Assembly: GCA_027731885.1 (NCBI GenBank)
Contig: JAQCAO010000032.1
Coordinates: 1 to 12,746, forward strand
DNA length: 12,746 bases
Reading direction: 5' to 3'
DNA from: Actinomycetota bacterium
GTDB lineage: Bacteria; Actinomycetota; Actinomycetes; Nanopelagicales; Nanopelagicaceae
Every line of letters starts with the position of its first letter. Position 1 is the stretch's first letter. The translations under genes were made by a program, and so were the position numbers. Shown here piece after piece: positions 1 through 6,409 of this stretch. Below the pieces are notes generated by a model. It was not told where the DNA came from. It saw nothing but the letters and a program-made list of their open reading frames with translations, and made no database searches.

Positions 1-657
1 GTCATTTACGTACTGGAGAGTGATTTAGTGCCTATGGCGCCTGGCAAGTTGATAACACCCGAGATTAATCAAGAACTTGTCGAAGCCAAGGCTGAGGTGG
101 AATTCCACGGTTATGGTGAGTATCGGGATCGTTGTGCAGCTGGTCAATCTCCTCCTTGCAAAAAAGACTGGCAAAATCCAAACCAGAGAACAAGTGAGTT
201 TCCAAGAATAAGTGTGATGAAATTATCGCCGGTATTGTCTTCTTGGATGGACTCACAAAAAATGAGCGAGATGGCCAATGAAAGATTTATTTCAGATCCT
301 CAAGGTTGCCCTGGTGATTCAGGTGGACCAATTACAACAATTTATAAAGGTGAAAGGATTTACCTTGGAATGGGGCTAGATGCAAATGAAGTTTACGCTT
401 GTGGCGCCGGTGGTTCTCTTGGAAATAAACCCAACACTTTTGGACACTTTTCACCAGTATATAAGCACTTAGATTTAATAAAAGAAGCAGAGGCTTTTGT
501 GGCACAACAGAGCGCTCCTGTTGCTTCAACGAAAAAAACAGTCACTATTCCTAATCTTAAGAAAACCACCATTACCTGCACCAAAGGCAAAGTAACCAAG
601 AAAGTCACCGCCGTTAAGCCAAAGTGCCCTGCTAGGTATAAAAAGAAGTCTCCTTAG
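1..657 (+). CDS. Secreted trypsin-like (S1) serine protease, 3' part
   Basis: The reading frame is open to the window edge, so the gene starts upstream; a GTG at 28 is the first start-like codon in view but is probably internal. The S1 nucleophile motif GCPGDSGGP is clear (serine codon 319-321). The catalytic His and probably the Asp lie outside the window, so activity cannot be judged. After the active site come the expected strand-rich segment and a paired Cys near YACGAGG, which would close the usual disulphide around the substrate pocket. The last 40 residues are different: a Thr/Lys-rich stretch with two Cys about 15 residues apart, ending in YKKKSP. Such tails are not part of the S1 fold and may hold the protein at the cell surface or mark it for export (inference). 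The protease call is firm; the substrate is unknown. The gene looks more A+T-rich than those downstream, which would fit an accessory gene. Confidence 0.85.
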   Translation, partial: VIYVLESDLVPMAPGKLITPEINQELVEAKAEVEFHGYGEYRDRCAAGQSPPCKKDWQNPNQRTSEFPRISVMKLSPVLSSWMDSQKMSEMANERFISDPQGCPGDSGGPITTIYKGERIYLGMGLDANEVYACGAGGSLGNKPNTFGHFSPVYKHLDLIKEAEAFVAQQSAPVASTKKTVTIPNLKKTTITCTKGKVTKKVTAVKPKCPARYKKKSP

Positions 658-785
658 CCAATTCCGCAGTAATTCAAGTTTCACTGGTGATTTATAGGCG
701 GGTTCACCTTGCGCAGTGGCTTGGGACCCCCTAGCCTCATAACAATCCGAATTGGATTATGACGTTTCTTGGAAAGGAAACAAAA
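658..785. other. Intergenic stretch after the protease gene
   Basis: No gene is seen in these 128 bases. A weak inverted repeat, GGTGA at 686-690 with TCACC at 704-708, has no T-run, so it is a poor terminator. A short ATCC/GGAT hairpin lies at about 746-758, just before the Shine-Dalgarno sequence of the next gene. TTGCGC at 709-714 and TAGCCT at 732-737, 17 bases apart, are a weak promoter candidate. Confidence 0.4.
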
Positions 786-1163
786 ATGGATGAGAGAACC
801 CTGATAAAGCAGTGGAACCAACTTCGTCTGCAAATCATTCAAGCCCAGATCGCGCCAGCTCTTGTATTAATTGCGATTGTGGCGTTAGCGTCAATTGGCT
901 CGTTCAATGAGGCTTCAGATGGTGCGAAGTTTCTCGCTCTCGGTGTTACCGCTGTAACCGGAATTTTGGCAACAATTAGCCAATACGCAGCAGTGCGTGA
1001 AGGTGAAGCGCTAATTGTCGACCTTCGAAAAGTAGATAAGCCATCTGCGGTTGCTCAGAAGATCGCTGACTCACGTGGCCTTGTCTCGCTATCAGCGATT
1101 GCGATAATTGCATTTGATATCGCAATCTTTGCACTAACTGTTTGGGCAGTGCTCGGCGCGTAA
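786..1163 (+). CDS. Three-helix membrane protein, function unknown
   Basis: A 125-residue protein that I do not recognise. The ATG at 786 is preferred over the in-frame ATG at 759, because GGAAAGG (771-777) sits 8 bases before 786 while nothing like a ribosome binding site precedes 759. The N-terminus (residues 1-20) is polar and probably helical. Hydrophobic segments fall at about 22-40, 47-65 and 98-124, with a charged loop of about 30 residues (REGEALIVDLRKVDKPS) between the second and third. By the positive-inside rule this loop is probably cytoplasmic. The gene is followed, with a one-base TAATG overlap, by a tiny one-helix protein, so the two are probably made together and may interact. 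The coding call is supported by the Shine-Dalgarno sequence and the coupled downstream frame; no function can be assigned. Confidence 0.7.
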   Translation: MDERTLIKQWNQLRLQIIQAQIAPALVLIAIVALASIGSFNEASDGAKFLALGVTAVTGILATISQYAAVREGEALIVDLRKVDKPSAVAQKIADSRGLVSLSAIAIIAFDIAIFALTVWAVLGA

Positions 1164-1285
1164 TGGAAGCTGGTTTCATTGTGATTGCCATCTATGCGAT
1201 CGCGGTCATAGCTCTGGTAACGCGCTTTGAAAAACCAAAGAAGAGACCAAAGAGCTTGACCGGACGCGGAGGCGATTTCGAATAG
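1163..1285 (+). CDS. 40-residue single-helix membrane protein, coupled to upstream gene
   Basis: A short frame starting at ATG 1163, which shares one base with the stop of the preceding gene (TAATG), an arrangement typical of translational re-initiation. The product begins MEAGFIVIAIYAIAVIAL, one transmembrane helix (about residues 4-20). It continues with a basic stretch (residues 22-31, five Lys/Arg) and ends in GRGGDFE. The positive charges put the C-terminus in the cytoplasm. It reads like a small accessory subunit of the upstream three-helix protein, but that rests on context alone. No family is recognised. A frame this short could occur by chance; the perfect stop/start coupling plus a sensible helix and basic flank argue that it is real. 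Confidence 0.6.
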   Translation: MEAGFIVIAIYAIAVIALVTRFEKPKKRPKSLTGRGGDFE

Positions 1286-1539
1286 TCCCCATTTATCGCT
1301 CGCAGTGATCCATTTAGCAATATGGGTGATTCCGATTCCCCTAAAGCCTGAGTGTCCTGCTGGGCAGAGGAAGAAGTAACTTCTGGCTTGAAGGCCCTCC
1401 AAATCTCAGTCCGAGCCCCTACCTACCCACCTAAGTGAGCGTGGAAATGCCTTTGGAATGAAATTCTCAGGTTTATGGTTTTAAATAGGACCTACCTAAC
1501 TCGCCCCAAAGGGGGGAGATTTCCTAGAAAGGGAAATTA
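1286..1539 (+). other. Non-coding leader of the BI-1/YccA gene
   Basis: No convincing gene on either strand in 254 bases. Small hairpins can be drawn: AGAAG-TAA-CTTCT at 1372-1384, then GGCT/GGCC at 1385-1396. Towards the 3' end two hairpins stand back to back directly before the start codon (separate entry). I compared it by eye with tRNA, tmRNA, SRP RNA, RNase P, 6C RNA, ydaO and yybP-ykoY patterns and found no match. TATGGT at 1474-1479 could be a -10 box, but with TTGGAA at 1453-1458 the spacer is only 15 bases, so this is weak. Confidence 0.4.
1500..1537 (+). promoter_or_regulatory. Two abutting hairpins covering the ribosome binding site of the BI-1 gene
   Basis: Hairpin one pairs 1500-1507 with 1511-1518 around an AAA loop, with seven pairs and one G-G mismatch. 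Hairpin two pairs ATTTCC (1519-1524) with GGAAAT (1532-1537) around a 7-base loop. There is no unpaired base between them, and the second ends two bases before the GTG at 1540. The Shine-Dalgarno AAAGGG (1528-1533) is split between the loop and 3' arm of hairpin two, so folding should affect translation. A regulatory role is inference. Confidence 0.45.
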
Positions 1540-2292
1540 GTGCGCAGTTCAAATCCAGTACTAACTCGTTCGAACCGTGGTTTTGCTCAAATGGATATAA
1601 CACGTCTCGAAAACGATTCACTAGAAGCAACTTACGCTTCACCAGCCGCATCATCACTTCGCACCGGTCGCGTGACTATGGACGATGTTGTAATGCGCAC
1701 AGCAACTCTATTTGCAGTTTTGGTTGCCGTAGGTGCATTTGCTTGGGGCGCTAACAACCCAGGGCTTGCACTAGTCGGCTTCCTCGGCGGTTTTGTTCTT
1801 GCAATGGTAAATATCTTTTCGAAGAAAGTTCGCGTACCGCTAATTGTTGCCTACGCAGCCGCGCAAGGACTAGCACTCGGAACAATCAGCCGAATCTACA
1901 ACGAGGCTTATTCAGGCATTGTTGGCCAGGCAGTCATCGGAACGCTCTGTGCTTTCGGTGGAATCTTGTTGGCCTACCGCAGCGGAAAGATTCGCGTAAC
2001 TCCTAAGTTCACCCGTATCTTGATTGGTTCGCTAATTGGTTATGTTGTTTTCTCTCTCATAACATTGTTTACCGGACGCCCAGGTGGAGCAACTGGCTTA
2101 CTAGTTGCTGTCGCCGCAGTTGCCCTTGCAACATTCTTTCTGGTCCTTGATTTCGATCAGATTGAACGCACAATCGCAGCTGGTGCACCTCAACAAGAGT
2201 CATGGCGAATGGCATTTGGTTTGATGGTCACAATTGTTTGGTTGTATCTGGAAGTTTTGAGATTACTCTCAATCCTTCGCAGCGGTGACTAA
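1540..2292 (+). CDS. Bax inhibitor-1 / YccA family membrane protein
   Basis: A 250-residue protein of the TMBIM / BI-1 / YccA superfamily; bacterial members such as B. subtilis YetJ are pH-sensitive calcium leak channels. The start GTG (1540) has AAAGGG 6 bases upstream, and the N-terminus MRSSNPVLTR is that of actinobacterial family members. A polar leader of about 45 residues ends in TGRVTMDDVV. About seven hydrophobic helices follow from residue 52 to 246. The late helix carries LDFDQIE (Asp 204 and 206) in the region where family members hold their sensing aspartates; which of these corresponds to the YetJ pair cannot be settled by eye. The gene stands alone between a structured leader and a strong terminator. 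The family is secure; transport of calcium by this member is inferred. Confidence 0.9.
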   Translation: MRSSNPVLTRSNRGFAQMDITRLENDSLEATYASPAASSLRTGRVTMDDVVMRTATLFAVLVAVGAFAWGANNPGLALVGFLGGFVLAMVNIFSKKVRVPLIVAYAAAQGLALGTISRIYNEAYSGIVGQAVIGTLCAFGGILLAYRSGKIRVTPKFTRILIGSLIGYVVFSLITLFTGRPGGATGLLVAVAAVALATFFLVLDFDQIERTIAAGAPQQESWRMAFGLMVTIVWLYLEVLRLLSILRSGD

Positions 2293-2298
2293 AATAAA

Positions 2299-3519
2299 TT
2301 AACTAGATTGCCCGAGATGCGAAGCCCGCGTCTCGGGCAATTTTGTTGCCGCAAAGAGTGCGATGAGCATTAGGCCCGCGGTTACGGCAAAAGCAGGGCG
2401 GAAGCCGTAATGATCGGCAATAAATCCAAGTACGACAGGTGCAATCATTGCGCCTGCATCGCCTGACATCTGAAAGAGCGCAATTACTTGTCCGCCTTTA
2501 CCTTTCATTACATCGCCAACAATGGCCGCTGGAGTTGTCGATAGAAATGCTGCTCCAATGCCAGATATGGCCATCGAAAGCAGGAACATCCAAGGTTGAT
2601 AGGTAAATAATAAAATCGCAACAGATGCGAACACCAATGAGGAACCAGCAAGGGCTGAAAACTTGCGACCTTTTTCATCAGAGAGACTTCCGGCCTTTAA
2701 AAGAAGCACTCCCTGAACCACCGAAGCGATAGTGAATCCAACTCCAAGAAATCCTGCACTTGAACCTAAATCTTCGACCATAAAGAGCGGCAGAATAGAG
2801 CGGCTCATTCCAAAGAATATTGATGCGCTACAGAAGGAGATTACTAAGGCAATCAGATAGGGCTTACTTGATAGGGCATCACGTAAAGAAGGTTTCTCTT
2901 GTGCGCTCTTTTCAGTTGGGCGAGCTGCGAGAATAGAATTTCTCAAAAGAAAACCACCGGCAACACTTGAAATTACAAGTAGCACTGAATAGATAAGAAG
3001 AGGTGCCCGCAGCGAGATAGCGGTTAAGAAACCACCGATAACTGGGCCAGCCATCATGCCTAGCAAGAAACTTCCGTTGTAAAGCGATTGAACTCGAGCG
3101 CGCCTTGTGTCATCAACAGCGCGGAGCAGGATTGATCCAGCAGCTACTGAGAACATTGAAGAACCAAGTCCGCCCACCGCACGATAAATAAGTAACTCGG
3201 CATAACTCCGCGCCAGAGCTGCTGCAAAAGCTGTGATGGCTACAAATCCAACGCCAGCTGTGTAAACAATTCTCTCGCCAAATTTATCTACCAATTTTCC
3301 AGAGAATAAACCGCTAGCGAATCGAGCTAGTGCAAAAGCGGAGATAATTAAACCCACCTGCGTATTGTTTACCCCGAATGAATTGGCAAAAAGTGGGATG
3401 GTTGGCGCAATGATTCCAAAGCCGACAGCGACAAAGAATGAGGAGAAGACCAATACTCCTACTTCGCGTGGAAATTCAGTGAAGGGATTTTTAGGTTTGA
3501 GGTGGGCTGAAAGATTCAA
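2299..3519 (-). CDS. MFS transporter, DHA1-type drug/proton antiporter family
   Basis: A 406-residue, 12-helix major facilitator. Motif A, GKLVDKFGER (residues 74-83), lies in the loop after helix 2, and a second degenerate copy, GSLSDEKGRK (277-286), sits at the matching place in the C-terminal half. The antiporter motif C is plain in helix 5: GMMAGPVIGG (154-163). These mark an exporter of the DHA1 group using the proton gradient; the substrate cannot be read from sequence. A polar loop at about 198-218 separates the two six-helix halves. The start is a TTG at 3517-3519: an in-frame TAA lies six codons upstream and no ATG or GTG offers a better start before helix 1. AAGG lies 10 bases upstream. 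It is divergent from the drrAB-like pair, with 76 bases between starts, so the two efflux systems may be co-regulated. Confidence 0.88.
   Translation of the reverse strand: MNLSAHLKPKNPFTEFPREVGVLVFSSFFVAVGFGIIAPTIPLFANSFGVNNTQVGLIISAFALARFASGLFSGKLVDKFGERIVYTAGVGFVAITAFAAALARSYAELLIYRAVGGLGSSMFSVAAGSILLRAVDDTRRARVQSLYNGSFLLGMMAGPVIGGFLTAISLRAPLLIYSVLLVISSVAGGFLLRNSILAARPTEKSAQEKPSLRDALSSKPYLIALVISFCSASIFFGMSRSILPLFMVEDLGSSAGFLGVGFTIASVVQGVLLLKAGSLSDEKGRKFSALAGSSLVFASVAILLFTYQPWMFLLSMAISGIGAAFLSTTPAAIVGDVMKGKGGQVIALFQMSGDAGAMIAPVVLGFIADHYGFRPAFAVTAGLMLIALFAATKLPETRASHLGQSS
2307..2344. terminator. Bidirectional hairpin terminator within the MFS gene 3' end
   Basis: ATTGCCCGAGA (2307-2317) pairs perfectly with 2331-2341. 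The stem extends through TGCG/CGCG to 15 pairs (one G-U) and closes on AAGCC. On the plus strand TTTT (2341-2344) follows, ending the BI-1 transcript. On the minus strand the hairpin is followed by an A+T-rich run (CTAGTTAATTTATTTT), so it can also end the MFS transcript. It encodes MFS residues of about 393-405. Confidence 0.85.
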
Positions 3520-3595
3520 TTAATTTCTGACCTTATGCCTTTCAGGCGCACCTTTATAGTTTTATAGTTGTTGAGAATTGAGATAAGTTTACTCC
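3520..3595. promoter_or_regulatory. Divergent promoter region between MFS and ABC exporter genes
   Basis: A 76-base region serving both genes. TTTATAGT occurs twice in tandem (3553-3560, 3561-3568), giving TATAAA on the minus strand. A small palindrome GCCT-TTC-AGGC lies at 3537-3547. On the plus strand TAAGTT (3584-3589) is 7-12 bases before the GTG at 3596, with no Shine-Dalgarno, as expected for a leaderless transcript. On the minus strand TAAGGT (3535-3530) would give a leader of only a few bases. Operator function is inferred. Confidence 0.45.
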
Positions 3596-4588
3596 GTGAA
3601 ATCAGTAATAGCCGAAGACCTAGTAAAAACTTATCGCGATGGAGCAGTTCGTGCTCTAGATCACCTATCTCTAGATGTTGAAGAGGGCACCGTATTAGGC
3701 GTCCTCGGTCCAAATGGAGCAGGCAAGACAACGTGTGTACGAATTCTTGCCACTTTATTGAAGCCAGATTCTGGACGCGCCATGGTTGGCGAAATAGATG
3801 TAATTAAACATCCCGAAAAGGTGCGCGAAGTAATTGGTCTATCTGGTCAATATGCAGCAGTCGATGAGATTTTAACTGGCTGGGATAACTTAGTTATGTT
3901 TGGCCAGCTCTATCACTTAGGTAAAAAAGCGTCGATTGCTCGAGCTGAAGAGTTACTTGAAAGATTCTCTCTTACAGATAGTGCAAAGCGTCCGATCAAA
4001 ACTTACTCCGGTGGAATGCGCCGCCGCCTTGATTTAGCGGCATCACTTATCGTTAAACCAAAGGTACTTTTCTTAGATGAGCCAACGACTGGACTTGATC
4101 CACGTGGTCGCCAAGAAATGTGGAGCGTTATCGAAGAGTTGGTGAAGGGCGGAGTTACCTTACTTTTGACTACTCAATACCTCGAAGAAGCTGATCAGCT
4201 AGCCGATGAGATCGCAGTTATTGATCACGGCAAAGTTATTGCTCGCGGCACATCTGATGCGCTAAAGAAGCAAGTTGGTGGCGAACGTTTAGAAATTGTT
4301 GTTGAGACCCCGAACATCGCTAAGACAATGGAAGTTGTTGCCGCGATTAGTGGAAATAGAGCGACCTTAGATGAAGGCTTACGAATGATTTCTGCTCCGG
4401 TTTCAACAGGTGCAACTGCGCTGATCGAAACCCTTCGCTCTCTAGATGCCGCTGGTATCCATCCACTCGATGTGGGTTTAAAGCGCCCATCACTTGATGA
4501 TGTTTTCTTATCTCTCACAGGCCACGCAGCCGAAGAGAAAGTCGAAGAAGTTGCCACAACCGGACGTAGAAAGAAGGCAAAGAAGTGA
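3596..4588 (+). CDS. DrrA-type ABC exporter ATP-binding subunit
   Basis: A 330-residue ATPase of the daunorubicin-resistance (DrrA) family, which powers export of drugs, lipids or natural products with an ABC-2 permease. All motifs are present: Walker A GPNGAGKTT (38-46), Q-loop Gln 85, signature YSGGM (137-141), Walker B VLFLDEP (157-163, catalytic Glu 162) and D-loop GLD (166-168). The switch position carries Gln instead of His (TTQYLEEADQLAD), which is the normal state in DrrA proteins. The C-terminal ~100 residues form the DrrA accessory domain and end in a basic tail (GRRKKAKK). GTG is taken as start because the ABC fold begins at once (AEDLVKTY). There is no Shine-Dalgarno but a well-placed -10 box, so the message may be leaderless. 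It overlaps the permease gene by 4 bases (GTGA). Confidence 0.93.
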   Translation: MKSVIAEDLVKTYRDGAVRALDHLSLDVEEGTVLGVLGPNGAGKTTCVRILATLLKPDSGRAMVGEIDVIKHPEKVREVIGLSGQYAAVDEILTGWDNLVMFGQLYHLGKKASIARAEELLERFSLTDSAKRPIKTYSGGMRRRLDLAASLIVKPKVLFLDEPTTGLDPRGRQEMWSVIEELVKGGVTLLLTTQYLEEADQLADEIAVIDHGKVIARGTSDALKKQVGGERLEIVVETPNIAKTMEVVAAISGNRATLDEGLRMISAPVSTGATALIETLRSLDAAGIHPLDVGLKRPSLDDVFLSLTGHAAEEKVEEVATTGRRKKAKK

Positions 4589-5376
4589 GCGCCTTTAAAG
4601 ACACAATGATTATCACCCAACGCCAGTTACGTTTATTAACTCGCGTACCTGAAGTTTTAATCTTTTCAACGATCCAACCGGTGATGTTCGTGCTCTTGTT
4701 CCGTTATGTATTTGGTGGATCGATATCGACCGATCAGCCTGGCGGATATGTCCAATTCCTGATGCCCGGCATATTTGTACAAACCGTGGCTTTCACACTG
4801 GCCGGTACTGCATCTGGGCTAGCCGAAGATATGAAGAAGGGTTTGATCGATCGCTTTAGATCACTGCCAATTTCACAATCAGCCCTTGTTATTGGTCGTA
4901 CGCTAGGGGATTCCTTACTCAACATCGTTGTACTGGCGGTTATGGGAATCGCTGGATATATCGTCGGCTGGCGACCTACATCGGGTCTTCTTAACATCGC
5001 AGTTGGATTTATCTTCCTATTGCTCTTTGGATATGCACTTTCTTGGGTAGGAATCTTTGTCGGACTGTCAGCATCTGATGCGCGGGTGGTTCAGAACGTT
5101 AGCTTTATCGTCACTTTCCCACTGACTTTCTTATCAAATGCCTTTGCACCAACCACGGGTATGCCACGTGCGCTGCAGTACTTTGCAGAGTGGAACCCGG
5201 TTTCAACTATGGTCGCAGGATGCCGCGAACTCTTTGGTTTAGAGAATCAATTTGGCGCAACGGCGGGTTCTTTCCCAAGTGAAAACCCGCTGCTGACATC
5301 TTTCTTATACATGATCTTAATCATGGTGATCTTTATTCCAATTAGCGTTAGAAAATATAAGCGCTCTGCAGATTAA
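4585..5376 (+). CDS. DrrB-type ABC-2 exporter permease
   Basis: A 263-residue membrane subunit that pairs with the ATPase just upstream, sharing GTGA for stop and start. About six hydrophobic segments are seen, near residues 25-43, 60-80, 108-128, 135-160, 170-187 and 238-256. EDMKKGLIDRFRSLP (81-95) is the cytoplasmic segment between helices typical of the ABC-2 family, thought to contact the ATPase. The loop AEWNPVSTMVAGCRELFG (201-218) is likewise typical. The length fits the family. The exported compound is unknown; a toxic metabolite or lipid is likely by analogy with DrrAB. The stop overlaps the stop of convergent greA (TTAA), with no terminator hairpin visible between them. Confidence 0.92.
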   Translation: MSAFKDTMIITQRQLRLLTRVPEVLIFSTIQPVMFVLLFRYVFGGSISTDQPGGYVQFLMPGIFVQTVAFTLAGTASGLAEDMKKGLIDRFRSLPISQSALVIGRTLGDSLLNIVVLAVMGIAGYIVGWRPTSGLLNIAVGFIFLLLFGYALSWVGIFVGLSASDARVVQNVSFIVTFPLTFLSNAFAPTTGMPRALQYFAEWNPVSTMVAGCRELFGLENQFGATAGSFPSENPLLTSFLYMILIMVIFIPISVRKYKRSAD

Positions 5377-5849
5377 TAGCTAGTTGCTGCTTTAATCTCG
5401 ACTTTAATCTCTTTACCATTTGGCGCTGTGTAAGAAACGGTGTCACCAATCTTGGCACCCATAACGGCTGCGCCAAGTGGAGATTTTTCGCTGTAAACGC
5501 TGAGGTCCCCTGATGCAATTTCGCGCGAACCAAGTAAGAACTTCTCTTCATCTCCGGCGATAATTGCAGTGATCACCATTCCGGGTCCGACCACTCCATC
5601 AGCAGATGCTGGGGGAGTTCCGATATGTGCATTCTCGAGCATCTGCTTTAACTGGCGGATGCGCGCTTCCATCTTTCCTTGTTCATCACGCGCTGCGTGA
5701 TAACCGCCGTTCTCTTTTAAATCTCCTTCAGCGCGAGCTGCTTCGATCTTTGCGGTGATTTCTTTACGGCCATCACTTTCCAGGTGTGCCAGTTCAGTGC
5801 GCAAACGATCAGCGGCTTCTTGGGTTAGCCAAGTTTGTGGGGTACTCAT
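5373..5849 (-). CDS. greA: Transcription elongation factor GreA
   Basis: GreA enters the secondary channel of RNA polymerase and stimulates cleavage of back-tracked transcripts. The 158-residue product has the two expected parts: an N-terminal antiparallel coiled coil (about 1-75) and an FKBP-like C-terminal domain (about 80-158). The coiled-coil tip carries GDLKENGGYHAARDEQ, with the acidic Asp and Glu that hold the catalytic metal; this is the actinobacterial form of the motif. The ATG at 5849 gives MSTPQTWLT; an in-frame TTG nine bases further up (5858) is less likely. No Shine-Dalgarno is present; TATACC lies 11-16 bases before the ATG, so the leader would be nearly absent. The neighbouring DUF4307 gene lies upstream on the same strand, as in mycobacteria (Rv1080c/Rv1081c). 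Confidence 0.95.
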   Translation of the reverse strand: MSTPQTWLTQEAADRLRTELAHLESDGRKEITAKIEAARAEGDLKENGGYHAARDEQGKMEARIRQLKQMLENAHIGTPPASADGVVGPGMVITAIIAGDEEKFLLGSREIASGDLSVYSEKSPLGAAVMGAKIGDTVSYTAPNGKEIKVEIKAATSY

Positions 5850-5873
5850 AATGGGCAACGGTATACGAAGTAA

Positions 5874-6251
5874 TTATTTGGCGCGACAACGCACAATTGC
5901 TGCGGTGAACGGGGTAGATCGTGCGGGAATTGCAGTGATCTGCTCGCTTGAGGTGCTGCCGGCAGCGATAGTTTCATCAATCTGCCCAATCACATTCTTA
6001 TCTTGATCACGTGCGGATAAAGTGCAGATAACAACTTGATTGGGGTCTATGCGATCGATTCTGTATCTGATAGAAATTTCTCGATCTGCGGTGACTTCAA
6101 ATGAAATAAGCTCGCTGCGAATTGGTGGATCGGAATGATGCAAGGCCGCCCAAATCAGCCAACCTCCACCAATCAAGGCAAAGACGATCGCGGGTGTGAC
6201 CCAACCTTTAGTTGAGCGCACGCCGTAGCGGTCGTTGAAATCAAAATCCAT
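5874..6251 (-). CDS. DUF4307 membrane protein
   Basis: A 125-residue protein with a short N-terminus containing RYG (residues 8-10), one transmembrane helix (about 17-38) and an extracytoplasmic beta-rich domain ending in ...VRCRAK with two Cys (76 and 122). This matches the actinobacterial DUF4307 family, whose function is not known and whose members sit next to greA (Rv1081c in M. tuberculosis). The ATG at 6251 is chosen over the longer frame from 6302, because the family starts shortly before RYG and the extra residues would overlap the divergent gene. CATAAT lies exactly 7-12 bases before this ATG, a near-consensus -10 box, pointing to a leaderless message. In many actinobacteria the mycothiol amidase gene mca follows on the other side; here it is absent. 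Confidence 0.82.
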   Translation of the reverse strand: MDFDFNDRYGVRSTKGWVTPAIVFALIGGGWLIWAALHHSDPPIRSELISFEVTADREISIRYRIDRIDPNQVVICTLSARDQDKNVIGQIDETIAAGSTSSEQITAIPARSTPFTAAIVRCRAK

Positions 6252-6253
6252 GG

Positions 6254-6263
6254 CAAGATTATG
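6254..6263. promoter_or_regulatory. Overlapping divergent -10 boxes for leaderless genes
   Basis: Only 14 bases separate the ATG at 6251 (minus) from the ATG at 6266 (plus). On the minus strand CATAAT (6263-6258) and on the plus strand CAAGAT (6254-6259) each occupy -12 to -7 relative to their ATG, overlapping by two bases. This is the spacing of a leaderless promoter. The -35 regions would lie within the opposite gene; none is obvious. Confidence 0.45.
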
Positions 6264-6265
6264 GC

Positions 6266-6409
6266 ATGCAAACAGAATTTGATATGGGTTGGTCTGGATC
6301 ACTTACAGTTCTTACCCTCTGCATCACTGTTGCACTTTTGTTGCGCAGTTTCTATAAGCGCTACCAGCGAATGAACCCTCGCAATAATGAAAACCAGAGC
6401 GATAGTTAA
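6266..6409 (+). CDS. 47-residue single-helix membrane protein preceding SURF1
   Basis: A short frame from ATG 6266 to TAA 6409. The product has a short N-terminus (MQTEFDMGWS), one hydrophobic helix (about residues 11-27), then a basic segment RSFYKRYQRM and a polar Asn/Ser-rich end. Basic residues after the helix predict a cytoplasmic C-terminus. It overlaps the 5' end of the SURF1 gene by 23 bases in another frame, a layout that favours coupled translation. The ATG at 6284 (Met 7) is a possible later start. The plausible helix, charge pattern and position at the head of the operon support a real gene. A role in cytochrome oxidase assembly or as a small oxidase subunit is only suggested by its neighbour. 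No family is recognised. Confidence 0.62.
   Translation: MQTEFDMGWSGSLTVLTLCITVALLLRSFYKRYQRMNPRNNENQSDS

Noticed and set aside
686..708. GGTGA/TCACC inverted repeat as terminator of the protease gene
   Set aside because: Only five pairs, 13-base loop and no T-run.
1055..1402. 115-codon open frame on the minus strand
   Set aside because: It lies antisense to the coupled 786/1163 gene pair, has no ribosome binding site or recognisable domain, and its product looks like the shadow of hydrophobic codons on the other strand.
1286..1500. Possible structured RNA such as tRNA, SRP RNA, 6C RNA or a known riboswitch
   Set aside because: None of the diagnostic conserved cores was found on reading either strand.
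3596..4588. Missing switch histidine in the ABC ATPase as a sign of inactivation
   Set aside because: Gln at this position (TTQYLEEAD) is usual for the DrrA family.
4225..4620. 131-codon minus-strand frame inside the DrrA-type gene
   Set aside because: Antisense shadow of a well-supported ATPase gene; low-complexity Ser/Thr-rich product.
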